From NCBI GenBank assembly GCA_963676845.2, contig CAXXKK010000004.1, positions 1 to 64,000 of the forward strand: a DNA stretch of 64,000 bases. The letters are read 5' to 3'. Every line of letters starts with the position of its first letter. The first letter of the stretch is position 1. Position numbers and translations under genes: made by a program. The notes beneath the pieces are model-generated. The model saw nothing but the letters and a program-made list of their open reading frames with translations, did no database searches and was not told where the DNA came from. The DNA comes from G963662675 sp963676845. Lineage in GTDB: Bacteria > Bacteroidota > Bacteroidia > Bacteroidales > Prolixibacteraceae. Positions 25,729 through 35,157 of the stretch are shown here, in pieces.

Positions 25729-25895
25729 AGGCGTCTTGTTCATTAGCAAGACGCCTTGTTCATTTTTACCCTTTTCGAGTTACTTTTTTCGACTTCCGAG
25801 TCAAACAAGACGGGGAAAAAACCTACTCATATTCAAAAAATAGCTACTCGGATGGGTGAAAACTAACTCGGATTCAAAAAAAACTAACTCCGAAG
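25729..25895 (+). repeat. second periodic intergenic array with 20-21 bp units and inverted arms
   Basis: Left arm: CTTGTTCAT at 25736 and again at 25756, then GAGT at 25777 and 25798. Right arm: ACTC at 25825, 25846, 25866 and 25887, inside units like AAAACTAACTCGGA. Steps are 20, 21, 21, then 27 at the centre, then 21, 20 and 21 bp. As in the array at 6419, the left arm reads motif then T-run, and the right arm A-run then motif. The first two units also form a 10-bp hairpin (25729-25738 with 25747-25756) followed by a T-run, so they could terminate transcription. The rest of the gap to 26058 shows nothing. Confidence 0.65.
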
Positions 25896-26058
25896 CAGAA
25901 TTATGCTACAGGACTGCTATAAAACCTACAAGGCCATTAAATATCCTTATTCTAAAAACATATGGAAGAACAAAAATGGCTTTTTACATTTTAAATACAC
26001 CCCATAACCACCTCATTATCTATGGCATCCATTTTGTGGGATTTACGTAGGAAACAAA

Positions 26059-26065
26059 AGGAGGT
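26059..26065 (+). promoter_or_regulatory. strong Shine-Dalgarno site of the DUF4251 gene
   Basis: AGGAGGT lies 5 bp before ATG 26071. Full Shine-Dalgarno sequences are uncommon in Bacteroidota and were not noticed before the neighbouring genes; it fixes this start. Confidence 0.7.
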
Positions 26066-26070
26066 AAGTC

Positions 26071-26574
26071 ATGAAAAAGATCGTAATTTTATTAATTGTG
26101 TTAATAGCCGGAGTAAATTGGGGATATAGCCAAAAACTCACAACACAAGAAAGAAAAGCTCAGAAAGCTGAGGAAATTAAAGAACTGGTTGAAAGCGGAA
26201 ACTTTCGTTTCGAAGCTCAATCATTAACACCTATGACTGGGAATAAGGTAAATCTCACTTCTCTCTATTATTTGCAGTTTGAAGGTAATCAAGTCATTTC
26301 GGAATTACCTTATCGCGGTCGTGCCTATACTGTTGAGTATGGAAGCACTGACTTAGGTGTTAAATTCGATGAAAAAGCAGAGAAAATTGAAACTGAATTT
26401 AATGAGAAAAAAGATCTGTACGATATCAAAATTGAAGTAGAAACCCAGAAGGAAAATTTTCAGATCTTGATTTCTGCCGGCTTAAGTGGTTATGCCACAG
26501 TTAACATTTTACCAACAAACCGACAACCTATTAGTTATTACGGAACTATTGAACCTATTCCGGAAAAAGATTAA
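26071..26574 (+). CDS. secreted DUF4251 protein
   Basis: A 167-residue protein with a signal peptide (hydrophobic residues 4-17, cut near GYSQ). The rest fits DUF4251, a Bacteroidota family of beta-rich envelope proteins of unknown function: NFRFEAQSLTPMTG near the start and ISAGLSGYATVNILPTNRQPISYYG at the end. It has an unusually good ribosome-binding site and is monocistronic, closed by a long hairpin shared with the convergent gene. Confidence 0.87.
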   Translation: MKKIVILLIVLIAGVNWGYSQKLTTQERKAQKAEEIKELVESGNFRFEAQSLTPMTGNKVNLTSLYYLQFEGNQVISELPYRGRAYTVEYGSTDLGVKFDEKAEKIETEFNEKKDLYDIKIEVETQKENFQILISAGLSGYATVNILPTNRQPISYYGTIEPIPEKD

Positions 26575-26578
26575 TTGC

Positions 26579-26623
26579 TTGTTTAATGCGCTTAGCGGAT
26601 CATCCGCTAAGCACATTAAACAA
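26579..26623. terminator. bidirectional terminator between convergent genes
   Basis: A nearly perfect inverted repeat of about 21 bp per arm, with the core GCTTAGCGG / CCGCTAAGC flanked by TTGTTTAATG / CATTAAACAA and one mismatch, lies between the DUF4251 gene and the convergent membrane-kinase gene. It can fold on either strand. Confidence 0.85.
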
Positions 26624-26627
26624 TAGC

Positions 26628-27905
26628 TTAACCATTAAAATGCTCCCGAACTGCTTCTGCTATATATTCTGCTGTTTTCTCAATCCCAAGCATTGAGCTA
26701 TCCAAAGTAAGATCATAATTGTCAACATCGTTCCATTGCTTACCTGTATATTTTTTGCAATAATTAGCTCGTTCCCTATCCACATTCTCAAGCTCAGCTA
26801 CAACCTGATTTTCATCGATATTATATTCCTGCAAAATTCGTTTTTCCCTGAAATCTTTATCAGCGTGAATAAAAACATTGAAAGAATGAGAATTATCTTT
26901 CAGAATAAAATTGGAACAACGACCTACTATAACACAAGGTTCTCTATCTGAGATTTCCCGAATAATCTTGGTTTGCACCAAAAACAAGGCATCCAAAGGA
27001 GGTATTTCTTCGTTCACATAGGCATAGTTCTGTGAATAAAGACTATACAACAAGTTATTCTCCAGTTTCTGTTCATGCTTGTTTATGTATTCCTGAGTAA
27101 AACCACTTCTTTCAGCAGTCATTGCAATTAATTCTTTGTCGTAAAATGAATATCCGAGTTTCCTGGCAACCAACTGTCCAATTTCATGCCCTCCGCTACC
27201 ATATTGCCGAGAAATAGTAATGACAATATTTTCTTTTTCTGCCACACTCGCGTCAACCACTTCCGATGAAATCAGATTATCCAGAAAATGAAATTTCCGT
27301 GAATAAATACGAGCCATAAAACCTACTAAAACCGCAGCAATGATAGTTCCTTCCCTTACTCCTTGTAAGCTTGAAAGAAAAATAAACGAACTAACAACTC
27401 CTGTTACAACCATCGCACTATCAACCCCAATTTTAGCTTTCCCAAATTCAACCTTAAACTTCTCTGAAATAGCAAGGGATAAGCCCTCTCCTGCCAGGTA
27501 TGTTACCTTAGCCTTTACTTCAAGAAAAACGCCAAATGCGAGTACAGCACAACTTGCCAGACACAATATAAGTTGAGCCAAATAATTTGTCAATTCAATT
27601 CCTCTTACCAGGTATAAGGTGAAATCCGTAAAAAAACCGAATAAGATAACTACCGGAAACTGCAACAGTTGAATCGGCTGATACTTTTTCCCAAGAACTA
27701 CAATTTGCAGCAGTATGATAAGTATATTGAAAATGATAGTTGTTGTCCCCATACTTAAAGGGAAAGCCAACGAATAGACATATGGGGTACAGGAAATCGG
27801 AGAAACTCCAAGATTCGCTTTTACTGACAACGCAACCCCAAAAGCCATAATAAATAAGCCGGTTACAAATATTAAAATCCTCTTTACTAAATTCTCTTTA
27901 CTCAT
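26628..27905 (-). CDS. membrane domain fused to cytidylate-kinase-like domain
   Basis: A 425-residue fusion. Residues about 8-205 hold five or six transmembrane segments of the YczE/DUF6198 type (VTGLFIMAFGVALSVKANLGVSP). Residues about 226-420 are a cytidylate kinase-like P-loop domain: ITISRQYGSGGHEIGQLVARKLG with GSGGHEIG as the phosphate-binding loop, DKELI, and VGRCSNFIL. The soluble kinase relatives act on CMP/dCMP, but the substrate of membrane-linked members is unknown; an activated sugar or lipid head group is possible. The gene is monocistronic and divergent from ppx. The fusion itself recurs in Bacteroidota. Confidence 0.85.
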   Translation of the reverse strand: MSKENLVKRILIFVTGLFIMAFGVALSVKANLGVSPISCTPYVYSLAFPLSMGTTTIIFNILIILLQIVVLGKKYQPIQLLQFPVVILFGFFTDFTLYLVRGIELTNYLAQLILCLASCAVLAFGVFLEVKAKVTYLAGEGLSLAISEKFKVEFGKAKIGVDSAMVVTGVVSSFIFLSSLQGVREGTIIAAVLVGFMARIYSRKFHFLDNLISSEVVDASVAEKENIVITISRQYGSGGHEIGQLVARKLGYSFYDKELIAMTAERSGFTQEYINKHEQKLENNLLYSLYSQNYAYVNEEIPPLDALFLVQTKIIREISDREPCVIVGRCSNFILKDNSHSFNVFIHADKDFREKRILQEYNIDENQVVAELENVDRERANYCKKYTGKQWNDVDNYDLTLDSSMLGIEKTAEYIAEAVREHFNG

Positions 27906-28174
27906 AATGCATACATTAAATAACTCCCCTCTACAGAAAATCTTTATTAAAAATCTTGTAATATTTTTCTCTTTGTGGCCAATCTTTTCGGAAAGAAATC
28001 TGGTTGGTCAAAAAATGAATGGAGTTTCATTTGTGGACTGCAAATTTACAATGGATTCTTCAATCCTTATTCTATTTTAAGAATAGTGATAATGTTTGTT
28101 TAATCTTTAAAGTATGTATTTTCAAGCTTACTACTTTTAATTATTCCCTATCTTAGCCACCAAACTTTCAGAAA

Positions 28175-29089
28175 ATGAAACTGGCCGTAATCGATCTTGG
28201 GACAAATACCTGTAACTTGTTAATTGCAGAGATAAATGATGGAAAATATAAAATCCTTTACCAGGGGAAAGAAGGAGTTAAACTGGGCAAAGGTGGAATT
28301 AATAAGAACCTGCTTACTCAGGAAGCTTTTGACAGGGCAACCACAACTCTAAATAACCACAACAAAATAATCTCAGAATACAAAGCTGATAAAGTCATTA
28401 CTATTGCAACCTCAGCTGTTCGTGATGCAGATAATAAAAATGAATTTGCAGCTCATCTACTCAAAGAAACAGGTTTGAAACTTACAATCATCTCCGGGGA
28501 TCATGAAGCAAGCCTAATATTCGACGGGGTTAAACTGGCTTTTGGAGATTTAGCTGATAATACCTTGATTCTCGATATTGGCGGGGGAAGCAATGAGTTC
28601 ATTCAAACTGAAGAAAATGAAGTGGTCTGGCAAAAAAGTTTTCCTCTGGGCATGGCTAGAGTTTTAGATCAGTTTAAAATTTCAGACCCAATAGAAGAAG
28701 ATGAAATTGAGCAAATTGAACACTATTTCGAAAAAGGACTTTCAAAACTTTGGAATCAGCTTGATGATGTTCAGACTGAAAAGTTAATTGGATGTTCTGG
28801 AGCTTTTGACACTCTGGCTGACCTTATTGATCAAACAGCTCCGGGAACGAAAAGCCGTATAAAACAGGATATCTCTATTCAGGATTTTAATAGCATTTCC
28901 GAAGTAATTATTGAATCCTCTCGGGAAGAACGCGAAGGAATGACAGGAATGGATCCGCTTCGAATAGAAATGATTGTACCAGCTTTTATTTTTATCCGAC
29001 TTGTAATTAAGCAATTAAATATTCAACATATTACACAAACCGACTTTGCCCTTCGCGAAGGCATTTTGTACGAATACATTAATGACTAA
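28175..29089 (+). CDS. Ppx/GppA family exopolyphosphatase
   Basis: A 304-residue member of the ASKHA fold. AVIDLGTNTCNLLIAE is the first phosphate-binding motif, ATSAVRDADN the second, and ILDIGGGSNEF the third. Members remove phosphate from polyphosphate or from pppGpp; this short form lacks the C-terminal HD domain of Ppx from Escherichia coli, and the exact substrate cannot be told. The sigma-54 response regulator begins 33 bp downstream, so both may share a transcript. Confidence 0.9.
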   Translation: MKLAVIDLGTNTCNLLIAEINDGKYKILYQGKEGVKLGKGGINKNLLTQEAFDRATTTLNNHNKIISEYKADKVITIATSAVRDADNKNEFAAHLLKETGLKLTIISGDHEASLIFDGVKLAFGDLADNTLILDIGGGSNEFIQTEENEVVWQKSFPLGMARVLDQFKISDPIEEDEIEQIEHYFEKGLSKLWNQLDDVQTEKLIGCSGAFDTLADLIDQTAPGTKSRIKQDISIQDFNSISEVIIESSREEREGMTGMDPLRIEMIVPAFIFIRLVIKQLNIQHITQTDFALREGILYEYIND

Positions 29090-29122
29090 TTTTGAAGGGA
29101 ACAAACTCTAAATACACACAGC

Positions 29123-30286
29123 ATGTCCAGAATCTTAGTAATTGACGACGAACGCAGCATACGAAATACTCTGAAAGAAATTCTTGAATACGAAAAATAC
29201 GAGGTTGATTTGGCAGAAGACGGGAATCAGGGAATTGAACTGATCCGTAAAAATGAGTATGACGTTGTTCTGTGTGACATCAAAATGCCGGGAATGGATG
29301 GAATTGAAGTATTAGAGAAAATCCAGATTTTGGCTCCTGACTCTCCTGTTGTTATGATTTCCGGACATGGGAACATTGATACAGCGGTTGAATCAATCAA
29401 AAAAGGAGCTTTCGATTTTATAGAAAAGCCTCTCGACCTGAACCGCATGCTAATTACCATTCGCAATGCAATGGATAAGTCGAGCCTGATTACCGAAACC
29501 AAAGTTCTAAAAAAGAAAGTCAGCAAAAAATATGAGATCGTTGGAAGTTCAGAAGCCATACAAAAAATTACAAGCATGGCCGACCGTGTTGCCCCAACCG
29601 ATGCACGTGTTTTAATTACAGGATCAAATGGAACGGGTAAAGAATTGGTTGCCCGCCGTCTGCATGATTTCAGTAATCGCTCCACCGGTCCATTCGTTGA
29701 AGTAAACTGCGCTGCAATCCCTTCAGAGCTTATTGAAAGTGAATTATTTGGCCACGAGAAAGGAGCTTTTACTTCTGCTGTAAAACAACGCAAAGGAAAA
29801 TTTGAGCAGGCAAACGGGGGTACTCTTTTTCTGGATGAAATTGGAGATATGAGCCTTTCGGCACAAGCAAAAGTACTCCGTGCTTTGCAGGAAAATATCA
29901 TTACCCGGGTTGGTGGAGACAAACAAATAAAAGTAGATGTACGAGTTGTTGCAGCCACAAATAAAAACCTGAGTGAAGAAATCCAAAAAGGAAATTTCCG
30001 CGAGGATTTATACCACCGTTTAAGCGTTATTCTTATTCACGTTCCTGCATTGAATGAACGTTCCGAAGATATTCCAGAATTGGCTGAACACTTTATTGAT
30101 CAAATTTGTGGAGAATATGGGATGCCTGTAAAAACAATAAGCTCGGATGCAATAAAAAAACTACAGGAAATGAAATGGACAGGTAACATCCGGGAATTCC
30201 GCAATGTGATTGAGCGACTGATCATTTTATGTGATAAAACAATTAATGGAGAAGATATTGACAACTACGCAGCACCTTTGCAATAA
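29123..30286 (+). CDS. sigma-54 activator-type response regulator lacking a DNA-binding domain
   Basis: A 387-residue protein. Residues 1-120 are a receiver domain (phosphorylated Asp52 in LCDIKMPGMDG, Lys in IEKPLDL). Residues about 140-370 are an AAA+ sigma-54 interaction domain: Walker A GSNGTGKE, the L1 loop ELFGHEKGAFTSA and Walker B GGTLFLDEIGD. Two oddities: the loop that contacts sigma-54 reads GAFTSA instead of GAFTGA, and the protein ends at YAAPLQ just past the AAA+ lid, without the Fis-type helix-turn-helix. It may act from solution or through a partner. No histidine kinase is adjacent. The stop looks genuine, as the downstream 250 bp show no continuation. Confidence 0.92.
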   Translation: MSRILVIDDERSIRNTLKEILEYEKYEVDLAEDGNQGIELIRKNEYDVVLCDIKMPGMDGIEVLEKIQILAPDSPVVMISGHGNIDTAVESIKKGAFDFIEKPLDLNRMLITIRNAMDKSSLITETKVLKKKVSKKYEIVGSSEAIQKITSMADRVAPTDARVLITGSNGTGKELVARRLHDFSNRSTGPFVEVNCAAIPSELIESELFGHEKGAFTSAVKQRKGKFEQANGGTLFLDEIGDMSLSAQAKVLRALQENIITRVGGDKQIKVDVRVVAATNKNLSEEIQKGNFREDLYHRLSVILIHVPALNERSEDIPELAEHFIDQICGEYGMPVKTISSDAIKKLQEMKWTGNIREFRNVIERLIILCDKTINGEDIDNYAAPLQ

Positions 30287-30534
30287 AAAACAATAATTTT
30301 CATTACAAAGCAAAAACAAGTTTCCGTATTCATTGTTAATAAATTCAAAGAAAGTGTAAATCGATTTTCTTAGAAATTAGCAGGCCCTTGGATACGGAAA
30401 GTACTTATTGTTGTCATGGCGTATTTCATACAATTTTATTAACCGTTATTCAAGGGTTTTTCTATTTTATTTTTTCACACCCAACCGTATTTAGCTTAAT
30501 AATTTATTTATATATTTAGGCCTAAAACCAAATC

Positions 30535-32796
30535 ATGAATAAGCGTAAAATTGCATTCCCATTGCTAATTTTAACTACAGCTATTATCCTTACAGTTATT
30601 TTTAAACCTGCGCTTACAAGTCCAAATAGTACGCTTTTTTCAACATCTGTTGATCCGTTAAAAAGCTATTTTAATTTCTCATATTATTTAAAATTTGATG
30701 ATGGCATAAAACACAACGGCATTAATTATCCCTATGGAGACCATCTTCAATATATCAACTCACATCCTCTCTATGTGTCGATATTAAAATTTGTTGACCA
30801 GCACATTTATCCAATTTCAAATTATGGAGTTGCTTTTTTAAATCTCAGTATGATTTTCTCATTCCTGCTAGGAATTCCATTTCTGTTTTTAATATTGAAA
30901 AGATTTAAACTACCTAGCTGGTATTCGTTCATTATTGCATTAATTATTGGCTTCTTAACTCCTCAATTTGACAGAATACATGGGCATTTTGAAATGGTTT
31001 GGTGGTTCTTTATTCCAGCTTTCTGGTACTTTTTAATTCGCTATCGAGAAGGGAAGCAAAAAAATCTATGGGCATCATTTCTTTTAATTTCCGGAGTAAT
31101 CGGAGGTTTTATCAGTGCCTATTTCGTTGCTTTTTATGCCATCTTCTTAATCGGTGTTTTGATGGCTGATGTTTGGATAAACCGAAAAAACTTATCCTCC
31201 TTTTATATTGAAGGTATAAAGCTATTTCTGCTGGCAGCAATTCCAATACTAATTGTAAAAGGGCTTGTTTGGGCTACCGACTGGGTTGATGATCGCCCAA
31301 CAAATCCATGGGGATTTTATGTCTTTCACTCTAATATTCCGTCCATATTTTTCCCAGACAGCTATCCCTTAAAAGAAAAAATCAATCAATACATCAACCT
31401 TTCCTATCAATGGGAAGGACGTGCTTATATTGGATTACCTGCATCATTACTCGCTTTGTCCGTTGTCGTTTTTTCAGTGAAATCGATTTTCAAAAAGAGA
31501 AAGATTAAGGTCCCTGATATATTTAAAGCTCAACAATTTCAGATTTATTTAATTGCAGCTGTTTTGATTTTACTTTTCTCTATGTGTTTCCCTTTTAAAT
31601 GGGGATTGGGAATCCTGCTTGACCTTCTTCCTCCGCTTAAACAGTTTCGGGCTTTGGGGCGTTTTTCCTGGGTCTTCTATTACATTTTCACCATTTATTC
31701 AGCCTATGTTTTCTATCAAATTTTTGATTTGCTGAAGAACAAAAAATCAAAATTGATTGCTGCTTCATTTCTAATTCTTGTTTTAGCAACCTGGGGCTAT
31801 AATTCAATAAAAAATATAGAACGAGGCACAAGAAACCTTTTCAATACAAATGATAAGCTTGTTAATGATGACGCTGGCTTTCTTTCACGATTTTCTGAAA
31901 CTGGAGTAGATTATCAACAGTATCAAGCCATTTTTGCCTTGCCTTTTGCCAATACAAATGGAGATAAACTTCTTTTTGAAGAAGGGTTAACAGCTTTTGG
32001 CGAAGCCATGAAATGTTCTTATCACACAGGAATCCCACTGATTCAAAGTTTTTCACCCAGACTTTCATTTTCTCAATCGTTAAGTTCCATTCAACTTTTA
32101 GGAGACAGTGCCATTCGAAAAACAAGATTGGACGACATGAATGACAAACCAATACTCCTAATTTGCACCAAGCAAGAAATGAATGAGCAGGAAGCCTGGC
32201 TGCAATCACAAGCTAAAGTCTTTTGGGAAGATCAATATATCACGATGTCAACGCTTCCTATCGAAGTATTTTCACAAAACCATAATCAATGGTTACAAGA
32301 AGTTTCAGATTGGCGATCTACTTTTGAAAAAGAAGCAAAAATTAGTACAGACGGTGATCTAAATGAAATCATTTTTGTTGATTTTGATGAATTTGAATCT
32401 GAAGTTCAATTTTCAGGAAATGGTGCAATTAGTTCCAGACGTAAAGAAATTGAGATTTTCAATTCAAATTTGCCGATAACAGGGGAATCAGAACTTTCAT
32501 TTTGGCTCTATTTCGACACCCATCAATACGATATGCCTCAACCAATTTTAAAAATCCGGGATGAGAATAACGAACTAATTTCTGAAGAAAAACTAAACAA
32601 CCGTCAGGTACATGATATTTATAAAAACTGGGTTCGTGTTTCAACTTTAATTGATGTAAACCCAAATTACAACTATCAACTTAGCATTCGAGGTAAATGT
32701 ATAACTGCGGATAACTTACTGATAAAACCTGCAAGCAGCAATATTTTAATAAAAGAAGGAGAAATTGAGCTTTTCAATAATTTCCCTGTTGACTAA
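30535..32796 (+). CDS. polytopic membrane protein, GT-C/YfhO-like
   Basis: A 753-residue protein with about eleven hydrophobic segments in residues 5-430 and a soluble C-terminal part (about 440-753). The first extracytoplasmic loop carries SVDPLKSYF and NGINYPYGDH, with acidic residues placed as in GT-C glycosyltransferases and YfhO-like proteins, and the C-terminal end has a beta-sandwich look (SELSFWLYFDT). It might transfer sugar from a lipid carrier outside the membrane, but this is only resemblance by layout. It is a single gene with no glycan cluster nearby. Confidence 0.65.
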   Translation: MNKRKIAFPLLILTTAIILTVIFKPALTSPNSTLFSTSVDPLKSYFNFSYYLKFDDGIKHNGINYPYGDHLQYINSHPLYVSILKFVDQHIYPISNYGVAFLNLSMIFSFLLGIPFLFLILKRFKLPSWYSFIIALIIGFLTPQFDRIHGHFEMVWWFFIPAFWYFLIRYREGKQKNLWASFLLISGVIGGFISAYFVAFYAIFLIGVLMADVWINRKNLSSFYIEGIKLFLLAAIPILIVKGLVWATDWVDDRPTNPWGFYVFHSNIPSIFFPDSYPLKEKINQYINLSYQWEGRAYIGLPASLLALSVVVFSVKSIFKKRKIKVPDIFKAQQFQIYLIAAVLILLFSMCFPFKWGLGILLDLLPPLKQFRALGRFSWVFYYIFTIYSAYVFYQIFDLLKNKKSKLIAASFLILVLATWGYNSIKNIERGTRNLFNTNDKLVNDDAGFLSRFSETGVDYQQYQAIFALPFANTNGDKLLFEEGLTAFGEAMKCSYHTGIPLIQSFSPRLSFSQSLSSIQLLGDSAIRKTRLDDMNDKPILLICTKQEMNEQEAWLQSQAKVFWEDQYITMSTLPIEVFSQNHNQWLQEVSDWRSTFEKEAKISTDGDLNEIIFVDFDEFESEVQFSGNGAISSRRKEIEIFNSNLPITGESELSFWLYFDTHQYDMPQPILKIRDENNELISEEKLNNRQVHDIYKNWVRVSTLIDVNPNYNYQLSIRGKCITADNLLIKPASSNILIKEGEIELFNNFPVD

Positions 32797-32887
32797 ATTC
32801 AATTTTGGCTATTTTCATGCGAAATAATATATTTCTGTAATTTTCTGTTTATTTTCCAAGAACTATCTTTGAGTAAATCCTCAACAC

Positions 32888-35107
32888 ATGGCTAAATCAT
32901 TGGTAAACTTAAACGCAAAATTCGGGACTATGCCCGTGTTCCTGACAGCACTTTCAACAATTTTGGGAGCTATTCTCTTCCTCCGCTTTGGATGGGCTGT
33001 AGGCCAGGTTGGTTTTTTAGGCGTCTTGGGAATTATTCTCCTTGGCCATATCATTACAATTCCAACTGCTTTTGCCGTTGCCGAAATTGCAACAAATCAA
33101 CGTGTTCAGGGAGGAGGTGCCTACTATATCATTTCCCGTTCTTTTGGGTTGAATATTGGAGGAGCCATTGGCATTGCTTTATTTTTATCACAAGCCATTT
33201 CTGTGGCATTCTATGTTATTGCATTTGCAGAAGCTTTTGAGCCCTTAACCGAATACATCAAGACAACATACCAAATTGAGATTAATGATCCTCGTTGGAT
33301 ATCCTTACCAACAATGGGAATAATTTCCATCATCATATTACTAAAAGGGGCAAATATTGGGATGAAAGCCCTCTATGTTGTCGTTGCGATTTTACTAACA
33401 TCGCTCCTTTTCTTCTTTTTAGGTGATTCTCCCATAAAGCCGCAAGAAGTTAATCTTCATTCGCACATTGCCGAAAGCAAAAATTTCTTCTATGTATTCA
33501 TGATTATTTTCCCGGCTTTTACAGGTTTAGCTGCAGGGCTTGGATTATCCGGTGATCTAAAAAATCCTCAAAAATCTATTCCGCAGGGAACACTTTGGGC
33601 AACAATTGCCGGCATGTTGGTTTACATCTTTGCAGCGTGGAAACTTACCACCTCTGCCTCTCCTGAAGAACTGGTAAATGATCAGCTCATTATGCAACGT
33701 ATTGCAATCTGGGGACCGATTATTCCCATTGGCCTAGCAGCAGCATCATTAAGCTCAGCTCTTGGGTCGATAATAGTTGCACCACGAACTTTGCAGGCCA
33801 TTGGATATGATCGAATTTTTCCACAAAGCAGAGTAAATAACTGGGTTGCAAAAGGTAAAAAGTTGGATAATGAGCCTATTAACGGATCTCTCATTACCAT
33901 CATTATTGCATTCTTTTTTATCGTTATTGGTGATATCAATTTTGTGGCTCAGATCATCTCCATGTTTTTCATGGTAACCTATGGTGCAATTTGTATGGTT
34001 TCTCTTTTAGAGCATTTTGCAGCTGATCCGGCATACCGACCAACGTTCCGCTCAAAATGGTATATCTCTCTGATCGGTGCATTATTTTCAATTTGGCTGA
34101 TGTTTAAAATGGATGCCATTTATGCGACCCTATCCATACTTATCATGGCACTGATTTATTACATCATCACTTATTACCGCAAAGAAAAAAGAGGATTGAA
34201 TAAGCTTTTCCGGGGTGTTGTTTTTCAATTAAGCAGGCAACTCCAAATTTTTGCACAACGGGCAGACAAAGAAGACCGGGAGGTAAGCTGGCGTCCTTTT
34301 GGCGTTTGCATTTCACACGATACATTTAAACGCAGAAGTGCATTTGATGTGATGAGATGGATTTCATTCAAATATGGTTTTGGGACTTATATTCATTTCA
34401 TAAAAGGACTGCTAAATGAAGAAACAACAGAAGAATCCAAAGATGCATTAAAGAGATTGATTAAACTCTCCCATGGAAGTAAGAACAGGGTTTACCTGGA
34501 TACCATAATTTCACCGTCTTATACATCTGCAATTGCACAAGTCGTTCAACTTTCAGGTATTTCAGGGAAAGGAAATAATCTCATTCTATTTGAATTTAGC
34601 AGAACCGAACCAGACACCCTGCAGGAAATCCTCCCCAATTATAAGATGATGGAGTCTGCTGGTTTTGACGTTTGTATTTTAAACACTTCGTATAAAAGCT
34701 TTGGCTACAAACGGGAAATGCATATTTGGATCAGACCAGATGACTTTGAGAATGCAAACCTAATGATTCTTTTAGGCTATATTATTCTTGGACATCCGGA
34801 ATGGAAAAAAGGAGTAATCAAAATTTTTGCCCTTTTTCCAACGGAACAGGTTGTTGACAAACATCAGCAATTAATCGATTTGGTAAAAGACGGACGCCTT
34901 CCTATAAGTCCTTCGAACATTGAAATGATCCCTTATGAAAAAGGCAGTCGCAAAAAGGTAATTTCAGAACTTTCGTCAGATGCGGATCTCACCTTAATTG
35001 GCTTTAGAAATGAAATGCTTAAAGGCAGTCTGCAATATTTTGAAGGTTTCTCCGATTTAGGCAACATCCTTTTTGTAAGTGCCAATAAAGCCAAAGACAT
35101 CGAATAA
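32888..35107 (+). CDS. cation-chloride cotransporter-like (SLC12/APC) protein
   Basis: A 739-residue transporter. Twelve hydrophobic segments in residues 12-425 follow the amino acid-polyamine-cation fold; TALSTILGAILFLRFGWAVG and VQGGGAYYIISRSFG match bacterial Na-K-Cl cotransporter relatives of the SLC12 family. The last 300 residues are a cytoplasmic domain like the C-terminal SLC12 domain. Coupled transport of Na+, K+ and Cl- (or an amino acid) is the family's known range. It is monocistronic or leads into coaD 50 bp downstream. Confidence 0.87.
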   Translation: MAKSLVNLNAKFGTMPVFLTALSTILGAILFLRFGWAVGQVGFLGVLGIILLGHIITIPTAFAVAEIATNQRVQGGGAYYIISRSFGLNIGGAIGIALFLSQAISVAFYVIAFAEAFEPLTEYIKTTYQIEINDPRWISLPTMGIISIIILLKGANIGMKALYVVVAILLTSLLFFFLGDSPIKPQEVNLHSHIAESKNFFYVFMIIFPAFTGLAAGLGLSGDLKNPQKSIPQGTLWATIAGMLVYIFAAWKLTTSASPEELVNDQLIMQRIAIWGPIIPIGLAAASLSSALGSIIVAPRTLQAIGYDRIFPQSRVNNWVAKGKKLDNEPINGSLITIIIAFFFIVIGDINFVAQIISMFFMVTYGAICMVSLLEHFAADPAYRPTFRSKWYISLIGALFSIWLMFKMDAIYATLSILIMALIYYIITYYRKEKRGLNKLFRGVVFQLSRQLQIFAQRADKEDREVSWRPFGVCISHDTFKRRSAFDVMRWISFKYGFGTYIHFIKGLLNEETTEESKDALKRLIKLSHGSKNRVYLDTIISPSYTSAIAQVVQLSGISGKGNNLILFEFSRTEPDTLQEILPNYKMMESAGFDVCILNTSYKSFGYKREMHIWIRPDDFENANLMILLGYIILGHPEWKKGVIKIFALFPTEQVVDKHQQLIDLVKDGRLPISPSNIEMIPYEKGSRKKVISELSSDADLTLIGFRNEMLKGSLQYFEGFSDLGNILFVSANKAKDIE

Positions 35108-35157
35108 TTCCCGATTTTATCCGTTATATTTGAAGATTGTAAAACAAAAACAGACTA

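Noticed and set aside
25856..26050. 64-codon plus-strand frame
   Set aside because: It begins inside the periodic repeat array, has no ribosome-binding site and no protein-like composition.
29227..29958. 243-codon minus-strand frame over the sigma-54 regulator
   Set aside because: It is an antisense shadow of a well-supported gene, with no family motif.
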